Assembly: GCF_009711525.1 (NCBI RefSeq)
Contig: NZ_SMLV01000434.1
Coordinates: forward strand, 1-64,000
Source: Fulvivirga lutimaris
GTDB taxonomy: Bacteria > Bacteroidota > Bacteroidia > Cytophagales > Cyclobacteriaceae
Direction of reading: 5' to 3'
DNA: 64,000 nucleotides
The translations under genes and the position numbers were made by a program. This document shows positions 17,943 to 29,100 of the stretch, piece after piece. The notes beneath the pieces were generated by a model, which saw only the letters and a program-made list of their open reading frames with translations, had not been told where the DNA came from and made no database searches. Each line of letters opens with the position of its first letter. The stretch's first letter is position 1.

Positions 17943-19208
17943 TTATTTAGACGGTTCTGACTCCTTATCCAAATCGAATAAGTCATTCAGTACGTCTATC
18001 AAGGTTTCAGCTTCACCTCTTTTACATGCTGCTTTAAGCTGTAATACTGGCAACTTCATGATTTTCTGCATCATGCTTTTCGTTACTGTGTCAACAACCT
18101 TAGCCTCATCGCTAGAAGCATCTTTTAAATAACGCTGAATTTCTTCCTGACGGATGTTTTCTAAAGCTCCCTTTAGTTTTTTGATAGTAGGAGAAACTAT
18201 CATTTCTTTTGACCAATCTTCAAAATCGACTAACGACTCATTGATGATGTTTTCAACATCAGGAACCGCAGCTATTCGCTTGTTCAGTGTTTCTGAAGCT
18301 TTACTCTGGATATTATCAATGTTGTAAAGTAATGCGCCTGGCACATCTTCAATGGTCATCTCAATACTCCTTGGAACAGAAAGGTCAATGAAGAACTTTG
18401 GAGTTAATATTTCTATCTGAGAAACACTTCCTTTAGTAATTGTTGGTTCATCCCTGGCAACAGAGCAAACGACAACATCAAAAGTAGAAAGGTCGCTTAG
18501 AGCTGCTTCGAAAGCAAGTGTTGGGAAGCCACATTCAGCACCCAATGATTCAGCTTTTGCTGCCGTACGGTTAGCAATAACTATATCCTTTTTACTGCCT
18601 ACAAAATTTCTGCAAACGTCTTGGCCAATCTCACCTAAACCAAGGATCAATATCTTAGGATTTGCAATTTCAGCAGTAATATCTTCGATTAATTCTTTAG
18701 TAGCATATGATACAGAAGCCGCACCATCTCTGAATGATGTTTCCTGAACTACACGTTTGTTAGCATAGAAGATTGTGTGCATTAACCTATGCAAAAATGG
18801 ACCTGCTGTGTTTTCATCAGCACTCCATTGATAGGCTTTTTTCACCTGATTAGAGATCTGAATATCTCCAACCACCTGAGCATCCAGCCCCATAGAGACA
18901 TTAAAAAGGTGCTTCACCGCATCATGATTTTCTGCAATGCACGATAAATATGATGCAACAATACCTTTGTCAACACCTTTGATCAAAGCAAGCCCGGTAG
19001 CAATTTCATTGTTAAGGTCAGTACTGAAGTTATAATAAATTTCAGTTCTATTACAGGTAGAAAGTATCAGGATGTCAGTAGCAGCAGTATTATTATTAAT
19101 AAACTGCATCAATTCCTTGGCCTGAATTTCATCCAATGCCAGCTTCTCACGCACCTCGATAGGTGTGCTTTTAAATGATAGTCCGGTGACTTTGAAGGTA
19201 TTCTCCAT
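17943..19208 (-). CDS. hemA: Glutamyl-tRNA reductase
   Basis: This 421-residue enzyme makes glutamate-1-semialdehyde from Glu-tRNA with NADPH, the first step of C5 haem synthesis. The catalytic Cys is C52 in LSTCNRTEIY. The signature DAQVVGDIQISNQVKKAY, the NADPH-binding GLGEIGQ loop and the C-terminal dimerisation helix are present. Length is normal for the family. It is monocistronic here, without hemC or hemB next to it, and has a good Bacteroidota -7 element directly upstream. Confidence 0.96.
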   Translation of the reverse strand: MENTFKVTGLSFKSTPIEVREKLALDEIQAKELMQFINNNTAATDILILSTCNRTEIYYNFSTDLNNEIATGLALIKGVDKGIVASYLSCIAENHDAVKHLFNVSMGLDAQVVGDIQISNQVKKAYQWSADENTAGPFLHRLMHTIFYANKRVVQETSFRDGAASVSYATKELIEDITAEIANPKILILGLGEIGQDVCRNFVGSKKDIVIANRTAAKAESLGAECGFPTLAFEAALSDLSTFDVVVCSVARDEPTITKGSVSQIEILTPKFFIDLSVPRSIEMTIEDVPGALLYNIDNIQSKASETLNKRIAAVPDVENIINESLVDFEDWSKEMIVSPTIKKLKGALENIRQEEIQRYLKDASSDEAKVVDTVTKSMMQKIMKLPVLQLKAACKRGEAETLIDVLNDLFDLDKESEPSK

Positions 19209-19215
19209 GAACTTG

Positions 19216-19246
19216 CAAATCTAATCAGTTATGAATTGTTTTGAAA
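19216..19246 (-). promoter_or_regulatory. Probable hemA promoter
   Basis: On the minus strand TAGATTTG (19216-19223) matches the -7 pattern TAnnTTTG exactly. After a 19-base spacer TTTC (19243-19246) fits TTTG with one mismatch. The hemA ATG lies only 7 bases after the -7 box, so the 5' leader must be extremely short or absent. Confidence 0.55.
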
Positions 19247-19419
19247 ACACCCACGATAATTTAGAATGCATTCAAATTATTACATCTGACAAATATAAAA
19301 AGGCTCAATACTTATTAACCTCCTTCCGATCAGATATTTAAATGATAAAAATCAGTTTGTGATTTTATTGATATATAAATAAATAATGATTAGTTTGAAT
19401 AATAAATAATTTAGTAGAA

Positions 19420-20163
19420 TTGAATAGAATTAATCATTGGTTAAGAAGTCAATTAGGAATATCTAAAACCGAAGCCAATGGTATGATAATTCTGATTCCT
19501 TTAGTGTTTCTATTCATTGTTTCACCCTATTGGTATCGTAATTATAAGGCTCAAAATGTGGAGTTGCTGATTGAAGATCAGCTGGTATTAGATAGCCTGG
19601 TGGCAGTTTGGAGAAAGTCAATTATCATCGACTCCTCTTCTGGAGATATCGAACCTTACGTTGTCCATCGCTACAATAAATTTAAAAGCAAGCGATTTGA
19701 GTCTACAGAAAGAGCTGACAGAAAGCCCGAGAAAAAGGTATATAAAGTTAAAATAGAAACCTTTGACTTAAATTCTGCTGATACTATAAACTTTAAGCAA
19801 ATAAGAGGAATAGGCAGTGTTCTATCTAAAAGGATCATTAAATACCGCGATCTTTTAGGAGGGTTTACCAACAAGGGGCAATTAAAGGAAGTTTATGGCT
19901 TAAAGGATTCGGTCATTCTTGCGCTTGATTCTGTATCTACATTGTCGGTAGCATTTACACCAGAGCAAATAGACATCAATAAGGCGGATGAATACAGCCT
20001 ATCCAAGCATCCTTACATTTCAAGAACTTTAGCAAAAGCAATTATTAATTACCGGTTTCAGCACGGACCATTTAACCAAGTAGCTGACTTACAGAATATT
20101 CACCGATTAGATTCGTTAAAGCTGCAGCAAATAACCCCATATATTAAATTTCAAGAACCGTAA
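19420..20163 (+). CDS. Membrane-anchored helix-hairpin-helix protein
   Basis: A 247-residue protein starting at TTG. No in-frame ATG lies upstream, and the N-terminal part (WLRSQLGISKTEANG) looks like a conserved start. One transmembrane helix (22-41, MIILIPLVFLFIV) precedes a charged linker and a tandem ComEA-like HhH region: FDLNSADTINFKQIRGIGSVLSKRI, then DINKADEYSLSKHPYISRTLAKAI. These domains bind DNA backbone non-specifically, and ComEA proteins take part in DNA uptake. A role in transformation or DNA handling at the membrane is inference. Probably followed in an operon by the helicase at 20221. Confidence 0.85.
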   Translation: MNRINHWLRSQLGISKTEANGMIILIPLVFLFIVSPYWYRNYKAQNVELLIEDQLVLDSLVAVWRKSIIIDSSSGDIEPYVVHRYNKFKSKRFESTERADRKPEKKVYKVKIETFDLNSADTINFKQIRGIGSVLSKRIIKYRDLLGGFTNKGQLKEVYGLKDSVILALDSVSTLSVAFTPEQIDINKADEYSLSKHPYISRTLAKAIINYRFQHGPFNQVADLQNIHRLDSLKLQQITPYIKFQEP

Positions 20164-20220
20164 TTAATACACGGGAGTGTCTCAATTATTTATTATTTTT
20201 TGGTTACTTGGTTTCTCCTT

Positions 20221-23200
20221 ATGCTAGATGTCCTCAAATCATATTTAAAACGACTGACCAATCTATCAGCCAACAACAGATCTCTGTTGCTTTTAAGGTT
20301 GAATAAAGATCAATATCTAGATATCAAGGATTTGCAGTTTGTTAATAAAAATGGTCCTTTCGGGATTATTGAATCTCTTATTGGTGGACATAGACATACA
20401 CTTTGTCAACAATTTGATAGCAGAGATGAGGAAACTAACAGATTAAGCAATCAGCTAAAAAAGATATCGAGAACCGAAAAGTTCATCTATGATGAGCGTG
20501 GTTCAAAAGACCTTTATGTGGGATGGCCATTTGTAAAGGGCAAACTTTCTGACGGTACGCCAGTGCGTGCGCCATTATTATTTTTTCCGGTTGATCTTGA
20601 TTTAACCAATGGAAAGTGGATTCTTAAACCGCGTGCAGATGAAGGGGCCTCATTGAATAAGTCTTTTCTATTGGCATATGGTCATTATAATGGCGTAAAA
20701 ATCTCAGATGATTTCCTTGATAGAAACCTTGAAGATTTTGATACTGACAGTACTGTTTTCAGAACATCTTTATATCAGCTTTTTAAAGACAGTGATATAG
20801 AGCTGAATTTTAATCAGGATAATTTTCAGGATGACCTGCAGAAGTTTGAAGACTACAAGAAGGCAGATTTTCTTGAAAAGCATGGTGATGGTGAGTTGAA
20901 GCTATTCCCAGAGGCTGTGTTGGGTATATTTCCGCAGTCAGGGTCATACCTTGTGCCAGATTATAATACCCTGCTGAGCAATAATTCTGTTCAGGATGTT
21001 GAGGAGTTTTTTATTGGCAGAACACCAAAGGAAGAGGCATCAGTTTATAAGCGATATTCATTTCTTGATAGTGTTGAAGAAGAAAAGACCTTTACACCAT
21101 TTAAGATGGATGCCCATCAGGAGAATGCACTTAAAGCAATAAAGAAAGGTAATTCTGTTGTAGTGCAGGGGCCTCCGGGTACCGGTAAATCACAGCTGAT
21201 CTGTAATCTAATATCAGACCATATTGCAACTGGTAAAAAGGTGCTGGTAGTGAGCCAAAAACGGGCGGCACTTGATGTGGTTTACAATAGAATGCATGAG
21301 AAGGAGATGACTCCTTTTATGGGGCTTGTTCATGATTTTAAGAATGACAGAAAAACCATATTTGAAAAAATAGCGAGTCAGGTTGATAGAATTGATGAGT
21401 ATAAGATGCTCAACAATGGATTGGATGCCATTCAACTCGAAAGAAAATTTTTACAGATCAGTAGGCGCATTGATCAGATTACTGAAGAGCTGGAAGAGTT
21501 TAAGTTTGCTCTGTTTGATGAAAGCGAAGCAGGGGCTTCAGTCAAGGAACTTTACCTTACCTCTGATTTGGAGGGTGAGGCTATCAATTTCAAACAAGAA
21601 TATACACAGTTCAAGATCAATGAGCTGGATAACTTTATTCTCCATCTTAAGGATTATGCAGAGCATATTCAGGCATTTGGAAGGCCAGACTATGAATGGT
21701 TTGACAGGCGCTCATTCGAGAATTATAGTGTCGGAGACCAGCGGACAATCAATGAAATTCTAGACGAAATTCCTTCATATCAGGAGGAAATTGCTAAACG
21801 AGCAGAGGAAATTGTAGGCTTCAGGCTTACACTCGAAGACTTTGAGTTTATGCTGAGCAAGCGAGATTTTATTGTAGAGATGCTCGGTACATTGAAGAAT
21901 GATAAGGCCTATAGCTACTTTCAGCATTTGTCAGGATTTAGTGATGCAGAGACCAGTACGCTGTGGTTATCAAATATTGAAAGGGTTTTGATGGAGTGTT
22001 ACAAGGGCGAGGGCCCGGAAGTTTCACTCCCTTCAGATCAGCTCGGCAAGTTTCAAGAGACTTTGCAGCGTAATATCGATGCGCGCAGAAGTTTGTTTCG
22101 TTTAGTAAAGTGGAGATTGTTTTCAAAAGATAAGTACCTCATTAAAAGAGTACTTGTTGAAAATGGTTTGAAACGAAACAGGGAAGGCTTTAGAACATTG
22201 GTTGAACGTATTGACAACAGGTTAAACCTCGAGCACAACCTTACAAAACTCAAATCCAGAGAATGGGTACCTGATGTGCCTACAAGCTATGAGAAGGTGC
22301 ATTTTCAGACTTGGTTTCATCTGCTGAAGCTGACCATTAAGTCAAAACTGATCTTTAATTCGCTTAGAAACTTTAAGCAGTATTTCAGTGTGCAAAAGAT
22401 GGAATATACTGAGCTTAAAGATGGAATAGAACAGTTATTTCAAATCATAAAGGAAATACCACAAAAGAAGGAAAGATGGCTGATTTATCTTACTGATAGT
22501 CAGATTACAGCTGTAGAGCGGAAACCTGAGTATGTAAACCGACTAAAGGAAACACTTAAAACTGATTTTGAGGAGCTGTGTGAATTTGATAGAGTAAAAA
22601 ATGAAATGGCTGTTCACGAGATAAAAGCCATTGATAAGCTAATTCAGGAAACTGATATTACTGAGTCACAGACATTGGAGAAAATATTTCAGAACAGCTT
22701 AAGACTAGCCTGGATAGAGCATATTGAGACCAAGTTTCCAATTCTTCGTTCTGTGTCTTCTCGTAAATTTCATAAGCTGGAAGCTGAATTACAGAACCTT
22801 GTCAAGGAAAAATTGATGGTCAGTAATGATATGTTGCTGCTGCGATCTCGCGAAAGAACCTATGCCAATGCTACGCATAATAGGCTCAATAATATGGTCA
22901 CTTATCGTGATTTATATCATCAGGTAACGAAAAAGCGCAGGGTTTGGCCGATTAGAAAGGTGGTGGCTGAGTATCAAGAGGAGTTGTTTGATTTGGTGCC
23001 TTGCTGGCTGGCGAGTCCCGAGGCAGTGTCAGCAATATTTCCTATGCATGAGATTTTTGATCTTGTCATTTTTGATGAGGCTTCTCAATGTTTTTCAGAG
23101 CGCGGTATACCAGCCATGTACCGTGGTAATAAGGTGCTAATTGCTGGAGATAGCATGCAGCTTCGTCCTAATGACCTGTATCAGGCGCGCTACGATGATG

Positions 23201-24225
23201 AAAATGACAGTCCTGATCTGGAGGTGGATTCTCTACTCGAGCTGGCCGATAGATATTTGATGGGGATTCAGTTGAATGGTCATTACAGGAGCCGATCGTT
23301 AGATCTTATTGATTTTTCTAACAAGCATTTTTATGGAGGTAAATTGAAACTGCTTCCTGATTTTGATGTGGTTAATAGTAAAGTTCCTGGTATTGAGTAT
23401 CATAAAGTAGATGGTGTTTGGGAAGGTAATGTCAATGACATTGAAGCTTTGAAAGTAGTAGAAATGTTACTTGATCTGGCTAAGGAGGACCAGCAGAAAC
23501 AAGTTGGCGTTGTTACTTTTAATGCTAAGCAACAGCAGCATATTCTGGATAAAATAGATGAGAAATTTATTGAAAGAGCCGTGTTGTGGCCAGAAGGCTG
23601 GTTTGTTAAGAATATTGAAAATGTGCAGGGAGATGAGAAGGATGTGATCATCTTTTCTACTGCCTATGCTCCTGATGAAAAGGGTAAAATGAACATGCAG
23701 TTTGGTAGCTTAAATGCTGTTCATGGTGAAAATAGATTGAATGTAGCAGTAACAAGGGCTCGTGAAAAAGTTGTAATTGTAAGTAGTATAATGCCAAATC
23801 AGCTGAAGGTTGAGGATAGCAAAAATGAAGGGCCAAAGTTGCTTAAGAAGTATTTGGAATATGCTCATCATGTCAGTAATGGAAAATTCACTCCCTCATT
23901 GCCAGAAACAAAAGGCCATCGTCCTGATTGGTACCTTAAAACAGCCTTACAGAAGTGGACCTCTGAGCAGATTGATTCGGTACAGCTTTCTGAAGAGTTA
24001 CCATTTGCCGATATTACCGTAAAGTGCAAGGGTGATTATCAGGCTTTAATAATGACGGATGATGAGCTTTACTTTGAAAGCCCTTCTATTAAAGACATTC
24101 ATGTTTATACCCCTTTTACCCTAAGTAAAAAACACTGGCGATTTAGAGGCTTTTTTAGTCGTGAGTGGTGGAGCCATCGCCAGCAAGTTCAGGAAACTAT
24201 AATGAGATTTATAGAGGGTTCTTAG
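20221..24225 (+). CDS. Large SF1 helicase, DUF4011-like
   Basis: A 1,334-residue ATPase of the DNA2/UPF1-like superfamily 1. The start is the ATG at 20221; a TTG 21 bases earlier lacks support. The N-terminus (LTNLSANNRSLL) resembles DUF4011. Walker A (QGPPGTGKS) is near residue 317, and a long coiled insertion follows (about 400-900). Walker B (FDEASQ) is near 950, then LIAGDSMQLRPND, HYRSR, VVTFNAKQQQ, NVQGDEKDVIIFS and NVAVTRAREKV (motifs III-VI). No nuclease domain is evident at the C-terminus. Related proteins occur in DNA repair and in defence loci; no such partners are adjacent here. Confidence 0.88.
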   Translation: MLDVLKSYLKRLTNLSANNRSLLLLRLNKDQYLDIKDLQFVNKNGPFGIIESLIGGHRHTLCQQFDSRDEETNRLSNQLKKISRTEKFIYDERGSKDLYVGWPFVKGKLSDGTPVRAPLLFFPVDLDLTNGKWILKPRADEGASLNKSFLLAYGHYNGVKISDDFLDRNLEDFDTDSTVFRTSLYQLFKDSDIELNFNQDNFQDDLQKFEDYKKADFLEKHGDGELKLFPEAVLGIFPQSGSYLVPDYNTLLSNNSVQDVEEFFIGRTPKEEASVYKRYSFLDSVEEEKTFTPFKMDAHQENALKAIKKGNSVVVQGPPGTGKSQLICNLISDHIATGKKVLVVSQKRAALDVVYNRMHEKEMTPFMGLVHDFKNDRKTIFEKIASQVDRIDEYKMLNNGLDAIQLERKFLQISRRIDQITEELEEFKFALFDESEAGASVKELYLTSDLEGEAINFKQEYTQFKINELDNFILHLKDYAEHIQAFGRPDYEWFDRRSFENYSVGDQRTINEILDEIPSYQEEIAKRAEEIVGFRLTLEDFEFMLSKRDFIVEMLGTLKNDKAYSYFQHLSGFSDAETSTLWLSNIERVLMECYKGEGPEVSLPSDQLGKFQETLQRNIDARRSLFRLVKWRLFSKDKYLIKRVLVENGLKRNREGFRTLVERIDNRLNLEHNLTKLKSREWVPDVPTSYEKVHFQTWFHLLKLTIKSKLIFNSLRNFKQYFSVQKMEYTELKDGIEQLFQIIKEIPQKKERWLIYLTDSQITAVERKPEYVNRLKETLKTDFEELCEFDRVKNEMAVHEIKAIDKLIQETDITESQTLEKIFQNSLRLAWIEHIETKFPILRSVSSRKFHKLEAELQNLVKEKLMVSNDMLLLRSRERTYANATHNRLNNMVTYRDLYHQVTKKRRVWPIRKVVAEYQEELFDLVPCWLASPEAVSAIFPMHEIFDLVIFDEASQCFSERGIPAMYRGNKVLIAGDSMQLRPNDLYQARYDDENDSPDLEVDSLLELADRYLMGIQLNGHYRSRSLDLIDFSNKHFYGGKLKLLPDFDVVNSKVPGIEYHKVDGVWEGNVNDIEALKVVEMLLDLAKEDQQKQVGVVTFNAKQQQHILDKIDEKFIERAVLWPEGWFVKNIENVQGDEKDVIIFSTAYAPDEKGKMNMQFGSLNAVHGENRLNVAVTRAREKVVIVSSIMPNQLKVEDSKNEGPKLLKKYLEYAHHVSNGKFTPSLPETKGHRPDWYLKTALQKWTSEQIDSVQLSEELPFADITVKCKGDYQALIMTDDELYFESPSIKDIHVYTPFTLSKKHWRFRGFFSREWWSHRQQVQETIMRFIEGS

Positions 24226-24411
24226 GCCAAGAATATTTTATGATTAACTTATGGTAGGAATTGATTTTTGCTAAAAATTCATCATTTTATCAAATATTTG
24301 ACAATTAATCTTACATAGTAATAATGATAGGTTCAATCGTTTGTTATACCTTATAATTCTGAATTACAATTAGTTAAGTCAATGGGTTTGCGCAAAATTC
24401 AATAATTGCTG

Positions 24412-24443
24412 TTTGGTTATAATTTTAAGTTGATGCAACTTTG
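24412..24443 (+). promoter_or_regulatory. Probable promoter of the RND efflux operon
   Basis: TTTG (24412-24415), a 20-base spacer and CAACTTTG (24436-24443, one mismatch to TAnnTTTG) lie just before the ATG at 24450. The transcript would have almost no leader. The rest of the 224-base gap after the helicase gene is AT-rich without other clear signals. Confidence 0.45.
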
Positions 24444-24449
24444 CGCTTA

Positions 24450-24872
24450 ATGGTTAAAGTAGCCGCTAGATATTTTCTTTCACTTTGTATCCTTCTTTTG
24501 AGTGGATACGGCTACCTCTCTGCCCATGCTGTTCATGATTCTTTTGCGGCTGATGCCAGTGCCCAACAGCAAACACATTTCAACATTATTCATAATCATG
24601 CAGCTAATCCTGGCATTCTAACTTCAAGTACTGAAAGGGAAAAAAGCAAAGACCCTATTGAGTTTGCAGAAGAAGAGGAGGTTGAAGAGAACAAAGAGTC
24701 TTCTTCCAAAAAATTATTAGAGATCAGTGATTTCTATGTTGTCCTTCTTGATACAAAGCAGGCCTTATTTTATTCCCATTTTATCAAGAGCCGCTTATTA
24801 TTCTATGAGCGCAGTTCTTACTACTCTTCTGAAGAACCCCTCAATATTGAGCTTGGGGTTTTCTTAATATGA
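24450..24872 (+). CDS. Small exported leader protein of the efflux operon
   Basis: A 140-residue protein with a signal peptide (hydrophobic 8-22, then SAHA). The mature part starts with a His-containing stretch (HFNIIHNHA), has an acidic run (EFAEEEEVEENKES) and ends with an aromatic, conserved-looking segment (FYVVLLDTKQALFYSHF). I used the ATG at 24450, not the TTG 9 bases upstream. Proteins of this layout are found before RND pump genes in Bacteroidota, but I know of no assigned function. A pump-related accessory or metal-binding role is only inference. Confidence 0.65.
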   Translation: MVKVAARYFLSLCILLLSGYGYLSAHAVHDSFAADASAQQQTHFNIIHNHAANPGILTSSTEREKSKDPIEFAEEEEVEENKESSSKKLLEISDFYVVLLDTKQALFYSHFIKSRLLFYERSSYYSSEEPLNIELGVFLI

Positions 24873-25023
24873 TTTAACCTTTTCAGGCTTTTCATTGCCT
24901 GACAATAATCCTGTTTTCTTAACATCCTGTATTCGATAGCTTAAGCTAAACAGGCGTTTGTGTTGTGCTATATGCACTTCACAATAATCATAAAATTTTA
25001 TTGGTTAATAAATATTTAAAACA

Positions 25024-26109
25024 ATGAAGAGAATTCTCTTAATCATGGGTTTTGGTGCATTGATATATAATACAAGCTGCAACTCGGGTCATGGTGAACA
25101 TACGGAAGAGGAAACCAAATTTTTGGTAACTAGTCCTGCCAGAATGGATACATCTATTACTAAAGATTATGTATGTCAGATCCATTCTGTTAATCATATT
25201 GAAGTAAGAGCTTTAGAAAAAGGCTACTTGCAAAGCGTATTTGTAGATGAAGGGCAGTTAGTTAAGAAGGGGCAGCCTATGTTTCAGGTTATGCCGATGC
25301 TTTATGAAGCTGAACTGCAGAAAGCTCAGGCGGAAGCTAATTTCGCTGAAATAGAATTTTTAAATACCAAGTCACTAGCAGACAGTAATGTGGTATCTAA
25401 AAATGAGTTGGCGTTGGCCAAAGCCAAATTTGATAAGGCCAAAGCCGAAGTATCACTTGCTCAGGTGCACCTTGGTTTCACAAGGATAAAAGCGCCTTTT
25501 GATGGTATAATGGACCGTTTTCATGTAAGAATAGGAAGTCTTGTTGATGAAGGTGAACTGCTTACCAGCTTATCTGATAACAGCAAAATGTGGGTTTACT
25601 TTAATGTACCCGAGGCTGAATATTTGGATTACAAAACGACTATTAATAAAGATAGTCTTATCGAAGTGAACCTGATGATGGCAAACAATAAAGTGTTCCA
25701 ATATCCAGGCAAGATTGAAACGATAGAAGCTGACTTTAATAACGAGACGGGAAATATTGCTTTCAGAGCCACTTTTCCTAATCCTAAAGGTCTGCTAAGA
25801 CATGGTGAAACAGGTAATATATTGATGAAAGTGCCATACAAAAACGCCATGCTGATTCCACAGAAGGCAACTTTTGAAATCCTTGATAAAAGATATGTTT
25901 ATGTGATTGACGAGCATAATACTATCAAGTCAAGAGAGATTCAGGTTGCTGCTGAATTGCCACATATTTATATAGTTGAGGGTGGTTTGAAAGAAGACGA
26001 TAAACTGCTGCTTGAAGGACTACGTCTGGTAAGACAAAATGACGAAATAAGCTATGAATTCGTAGAGCCCGATTATGCGATCTCGCATTTGAGCCTCTAT
26101 GCTGAATAA
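25024..26109 (+). CDS. RND efflux periplasmic adaptor lipoprotein
   Basis: A 361-residue membrane fusion protein of the AcrA/MexA class. The signal ends in a lipobox with C19 (NTSC). The lipoyl halves are visible as VFVDEGQLVKKGQPMFQV and IKAPFDGIMDRFHVRIGSLV, separated by a helical hairpin (about 95-140). A beta-barrel domain and membrane-proximal domain follow. It bridges the inner-membrane pump at 26135 to the outer-membrane factor at 29307. The hairpin is short compared with AcrA. Confidence 0.95.
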   Translation: MKRILLIMGFGALIYNTSCNSGHGEHTEEETKFLVTSPARMDTSITKDYVCQIHSVNHIEVRALEKGYLQSVFVDEGQLVKKGQPMFQVMPMLYEAELQKAQAEANFAEIEFLNTKSLADSNVVSKNELALAKAKFDKAKAEVSLAQVHLGFTRIKAPFDGIMDRFHVRIGSLVDEGELLTSLSDNSKMWVYFNVPEAEYLDYKTTINKDSLIEVNLMMANNKVFQYPGKIETIEADFNNETGNIAFRATFPNPKGLLRHGETGNILMKVPYKNAMLIPQKATFEILDKRYVYVIDEHNTIKSREIQVAAELPHIYIVEGGLKEDDKLLLEGLRLVRQNDEISYEFVEPDYAISHLSLYAE

Positions 26110-26134
26110 TTAAGTATCCCAAACTACAAAAGAA

Positions 26135-29100
26135 ATGTTTAGTAAAATTATTCATAGACCGGTTTTCGCCATTGTAATTTCCATTATTCTGGTCTTTACA
26201 GGAACGCTGGCTATCAAGCAGTTACCGATTTCGCAATTCCCACAAATTGCTCCCACAACAGTAAATATTTTTATTGCTTACCCTGGTTCTAGTGCTGATG
26301 TATTGGTAAAATCTACCCTCATCACATTAGAAAACTCTATTAATGGTGTGCAGGGTATGCGTTATATGGCTACCGATGCTACTAGTGCTGGTGAGGCTAC
26401 TCTTAGGGTAATCTTTGAACCTGGTACTGATCCCAATCAGGCCGTTATTCGGGTGAAGACCCGGGTCGATCAGGTCATGCCTTTGCTGCCCGAACTGGTG
26501 CAACGTGAAGGGGTGATTATTACGCCTATCCAGCCAAGTATGTTGATGTATGTCAACCTCTATAGTACAGATGAACACATGGATGAAAAGTTCTTGTACA
26601 ACTATGCTAATGTGAACATGATTCCTGAAATCAACAGGATCAAGGGTGTAGCAAGAACACAAATATTGGGGAGTAGAACCTATGCCATGCGTGTTTGGCT
26701 CAATCCTGACCGTATGCGTGCTTATAACATCTCCATTGAAGAGGTAATGGAGGCCATGCAAGAGCAGAGTATTGTTGGTCGCCCGGGGCGATTAGGGCAA
26801 AGCTCTGGTATTGAAGCTCAGTCGCTGGAGTATGTTTTGACTTACAAGGGTAGGTTTAACAAACCTGAAGAATATGAAGGCATTATTATCAGAGCCAATT
26901 CTGAAGGTGAGAGCATTCACCTTGGAGATATTGCCAAGGTAGAGTTAGGCAGTGAGTTTTTTGATATTTATTCCAATTTGGATGGTCATCCTTCAGCAGC
27001 TATTGTATTGAAGCAGAATTATGGTAGTAATGCCAGTGATGTAATTAAGGAGGTGAAGGCTAAGCTTAAGGAGATGGAGGCAGAATTTCCTCCAGGGGTT
27101 GACTATAAGATCTCTTATGACGTATCACAATTTTTGGATGCCTCTATTGAGCAGGTAACCCATACTTTAAGAGATGCTTTCATACTTGTTGCTCTGGTGG
27201 TGTTTGTTTTCCTTGGTGATTGGCGCTCTACATTAATTCCAATATTAGCGGTGCCTGTTTCATTGATAGGAGCATTTTTCGTAATGCAGTTTTTTGGACT
27301 TTCTATCAATCTGGTTACACTTTTTGCTCTTGTATTGGCGATAGGTATTGTGGTTGATGATGCCATTGTAGTAGTAGAGGCTGTGCATGCCAAAATGGAG
27401 GAGGAAAATATATCTCCTTACAAAGCTGTGCAAAAAGTGATGCGTGAGATTAGTGGAGCGATTATAGCCATTACTATGGTTATGGTATCTGTATTTCTCC
27501 CTATCTCTTTCATGACAGGGCCTGTGGGTACTTTTTACCGACAGTTTTCTATTACTATGGCCAGCTCAATTGTGCTCTCAGCTTTGGTGGCACTTACACT
27601 TACTCCGGTATTGTGTGCTATGCTATTGAAAAACAATCATGGCAAGCCTAAAAAGAGAAATATACTGACTAAGGCACTGGATGCTTTCAATAGTGGCTTT
27701 GATAAAGTGACAGGTAAATATGTAGGTTTACTCAGAGTTATTGTAAACAGGAGATGGCTTACGTGGGGCATTCTAATTGCCTTTTGCATTGGTATATTTT
27801 TCGAGAATCAAATTCTACCCTCAGGTTTTATTCCGGGAGAAGATCAGGGTACTATCTATGCCATTATCCAAACTCCTCCTGGGGCAACTTTGGAAAGAAC
27901 CAATGAGGTTTCTCAAAGGCTACAGAAGATATGCGAGGAGATTGAAGATATTGAATCTGTATCATCATTGGCTGGTTATGAGATTATGACCGAGGGTCGT
28001 GGTTCCAATGCTGGTACCTGTCTTATCAACCTTAAAAACTGGTCAGATCGTGATCATTCGGTTCATGAGGTGATGGAGGAACTTGAGGAGAAATCAAAGG
28101 GTCTTGGCGCCATAGTTGAGTTCTTTGAGCCACCAGCAGTACCAGGATTTGGTTCTTCAGGTGGTTTCTCTCTAAGGCTTCTTGATAAAAACACAACTAC
28201 TGATTATCGTGAGTTTGATAGAATAAACCAGGAGTTTATGGACAACCTGCGCAAGCGCGAGGAGCTGGCAGGATTGTTCACATTCTTTGCGGCTAACTAT
28301 CCTCAATATGAGTTGATTATTGATAATGAAGCTGCCATGCAGAAAGGTGTTTCTATTGGTAAGGCCATGGAAAACCTAAACATCCTAATTGGTAGTACCT
28401 ATGAGCAGGGTTTTATCAGATTCAACCGGTTCTTCAAAGTTTATGTACAATCAAGTCCAGAGTTTAGAAGGCTTCCTTCTGATGTTCTAAAACTGTTTGT
28501 GCGAAATGAAGCTGGTGAAATGGTGCCTTATTCTTCTTTTATGAAAATCGAGAAGAAGCAGGGGCCTAACGAGATTACACGTTACAACATGTACAATTCA
28601 GCGGCCATTCGCGGGTTGCCAGCTAAAGGTTTTACCACTGGTGATGCCATCGATGCCATTAGAGAAGTGGCTTCCACAACTTTGCCGAGAGGTTATGATA
28701 TAGCTTGGGAAGACCTGTCATATGACCAGTCGAGACAAGGTAATGAATCGCTTTATACCTTCATTATTGTATTGGCCTTTGTGTATTTGGTGTTAGCGGC
28801 ACAGTATGAGAGTTTTATTCTGCCTTTGGCAGTACTATTCTCTTTACCTGTCGGAATATTTGGTTCGTTCCTACTCCTCAAATTGATGGGGTTAGATAAC
28901 GACATATATGCACAGGTAGGTCTAATCATGCTTGTAGGTCTGCTGGGTAAAAATGCCGTGTTAATTGTAGAGTTCGCGGTACAAAAGCATCGCCATGGAG
29001 CAACTATTTTCGAGGCGGCTATTGAAGGTGCCAAAGTCCGTTTCCGTCCTATTTTGATGACTTCCTTTGCCTTTATTGCAGGATTAATACCATTGGTAAT

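Noticed and set aside
26327-26761. 144-residue antisense frame within the RND pump gene
   Set aside because: It is a shadow of a strongly conserved gene and is His-rich only because of codon mirror effects.
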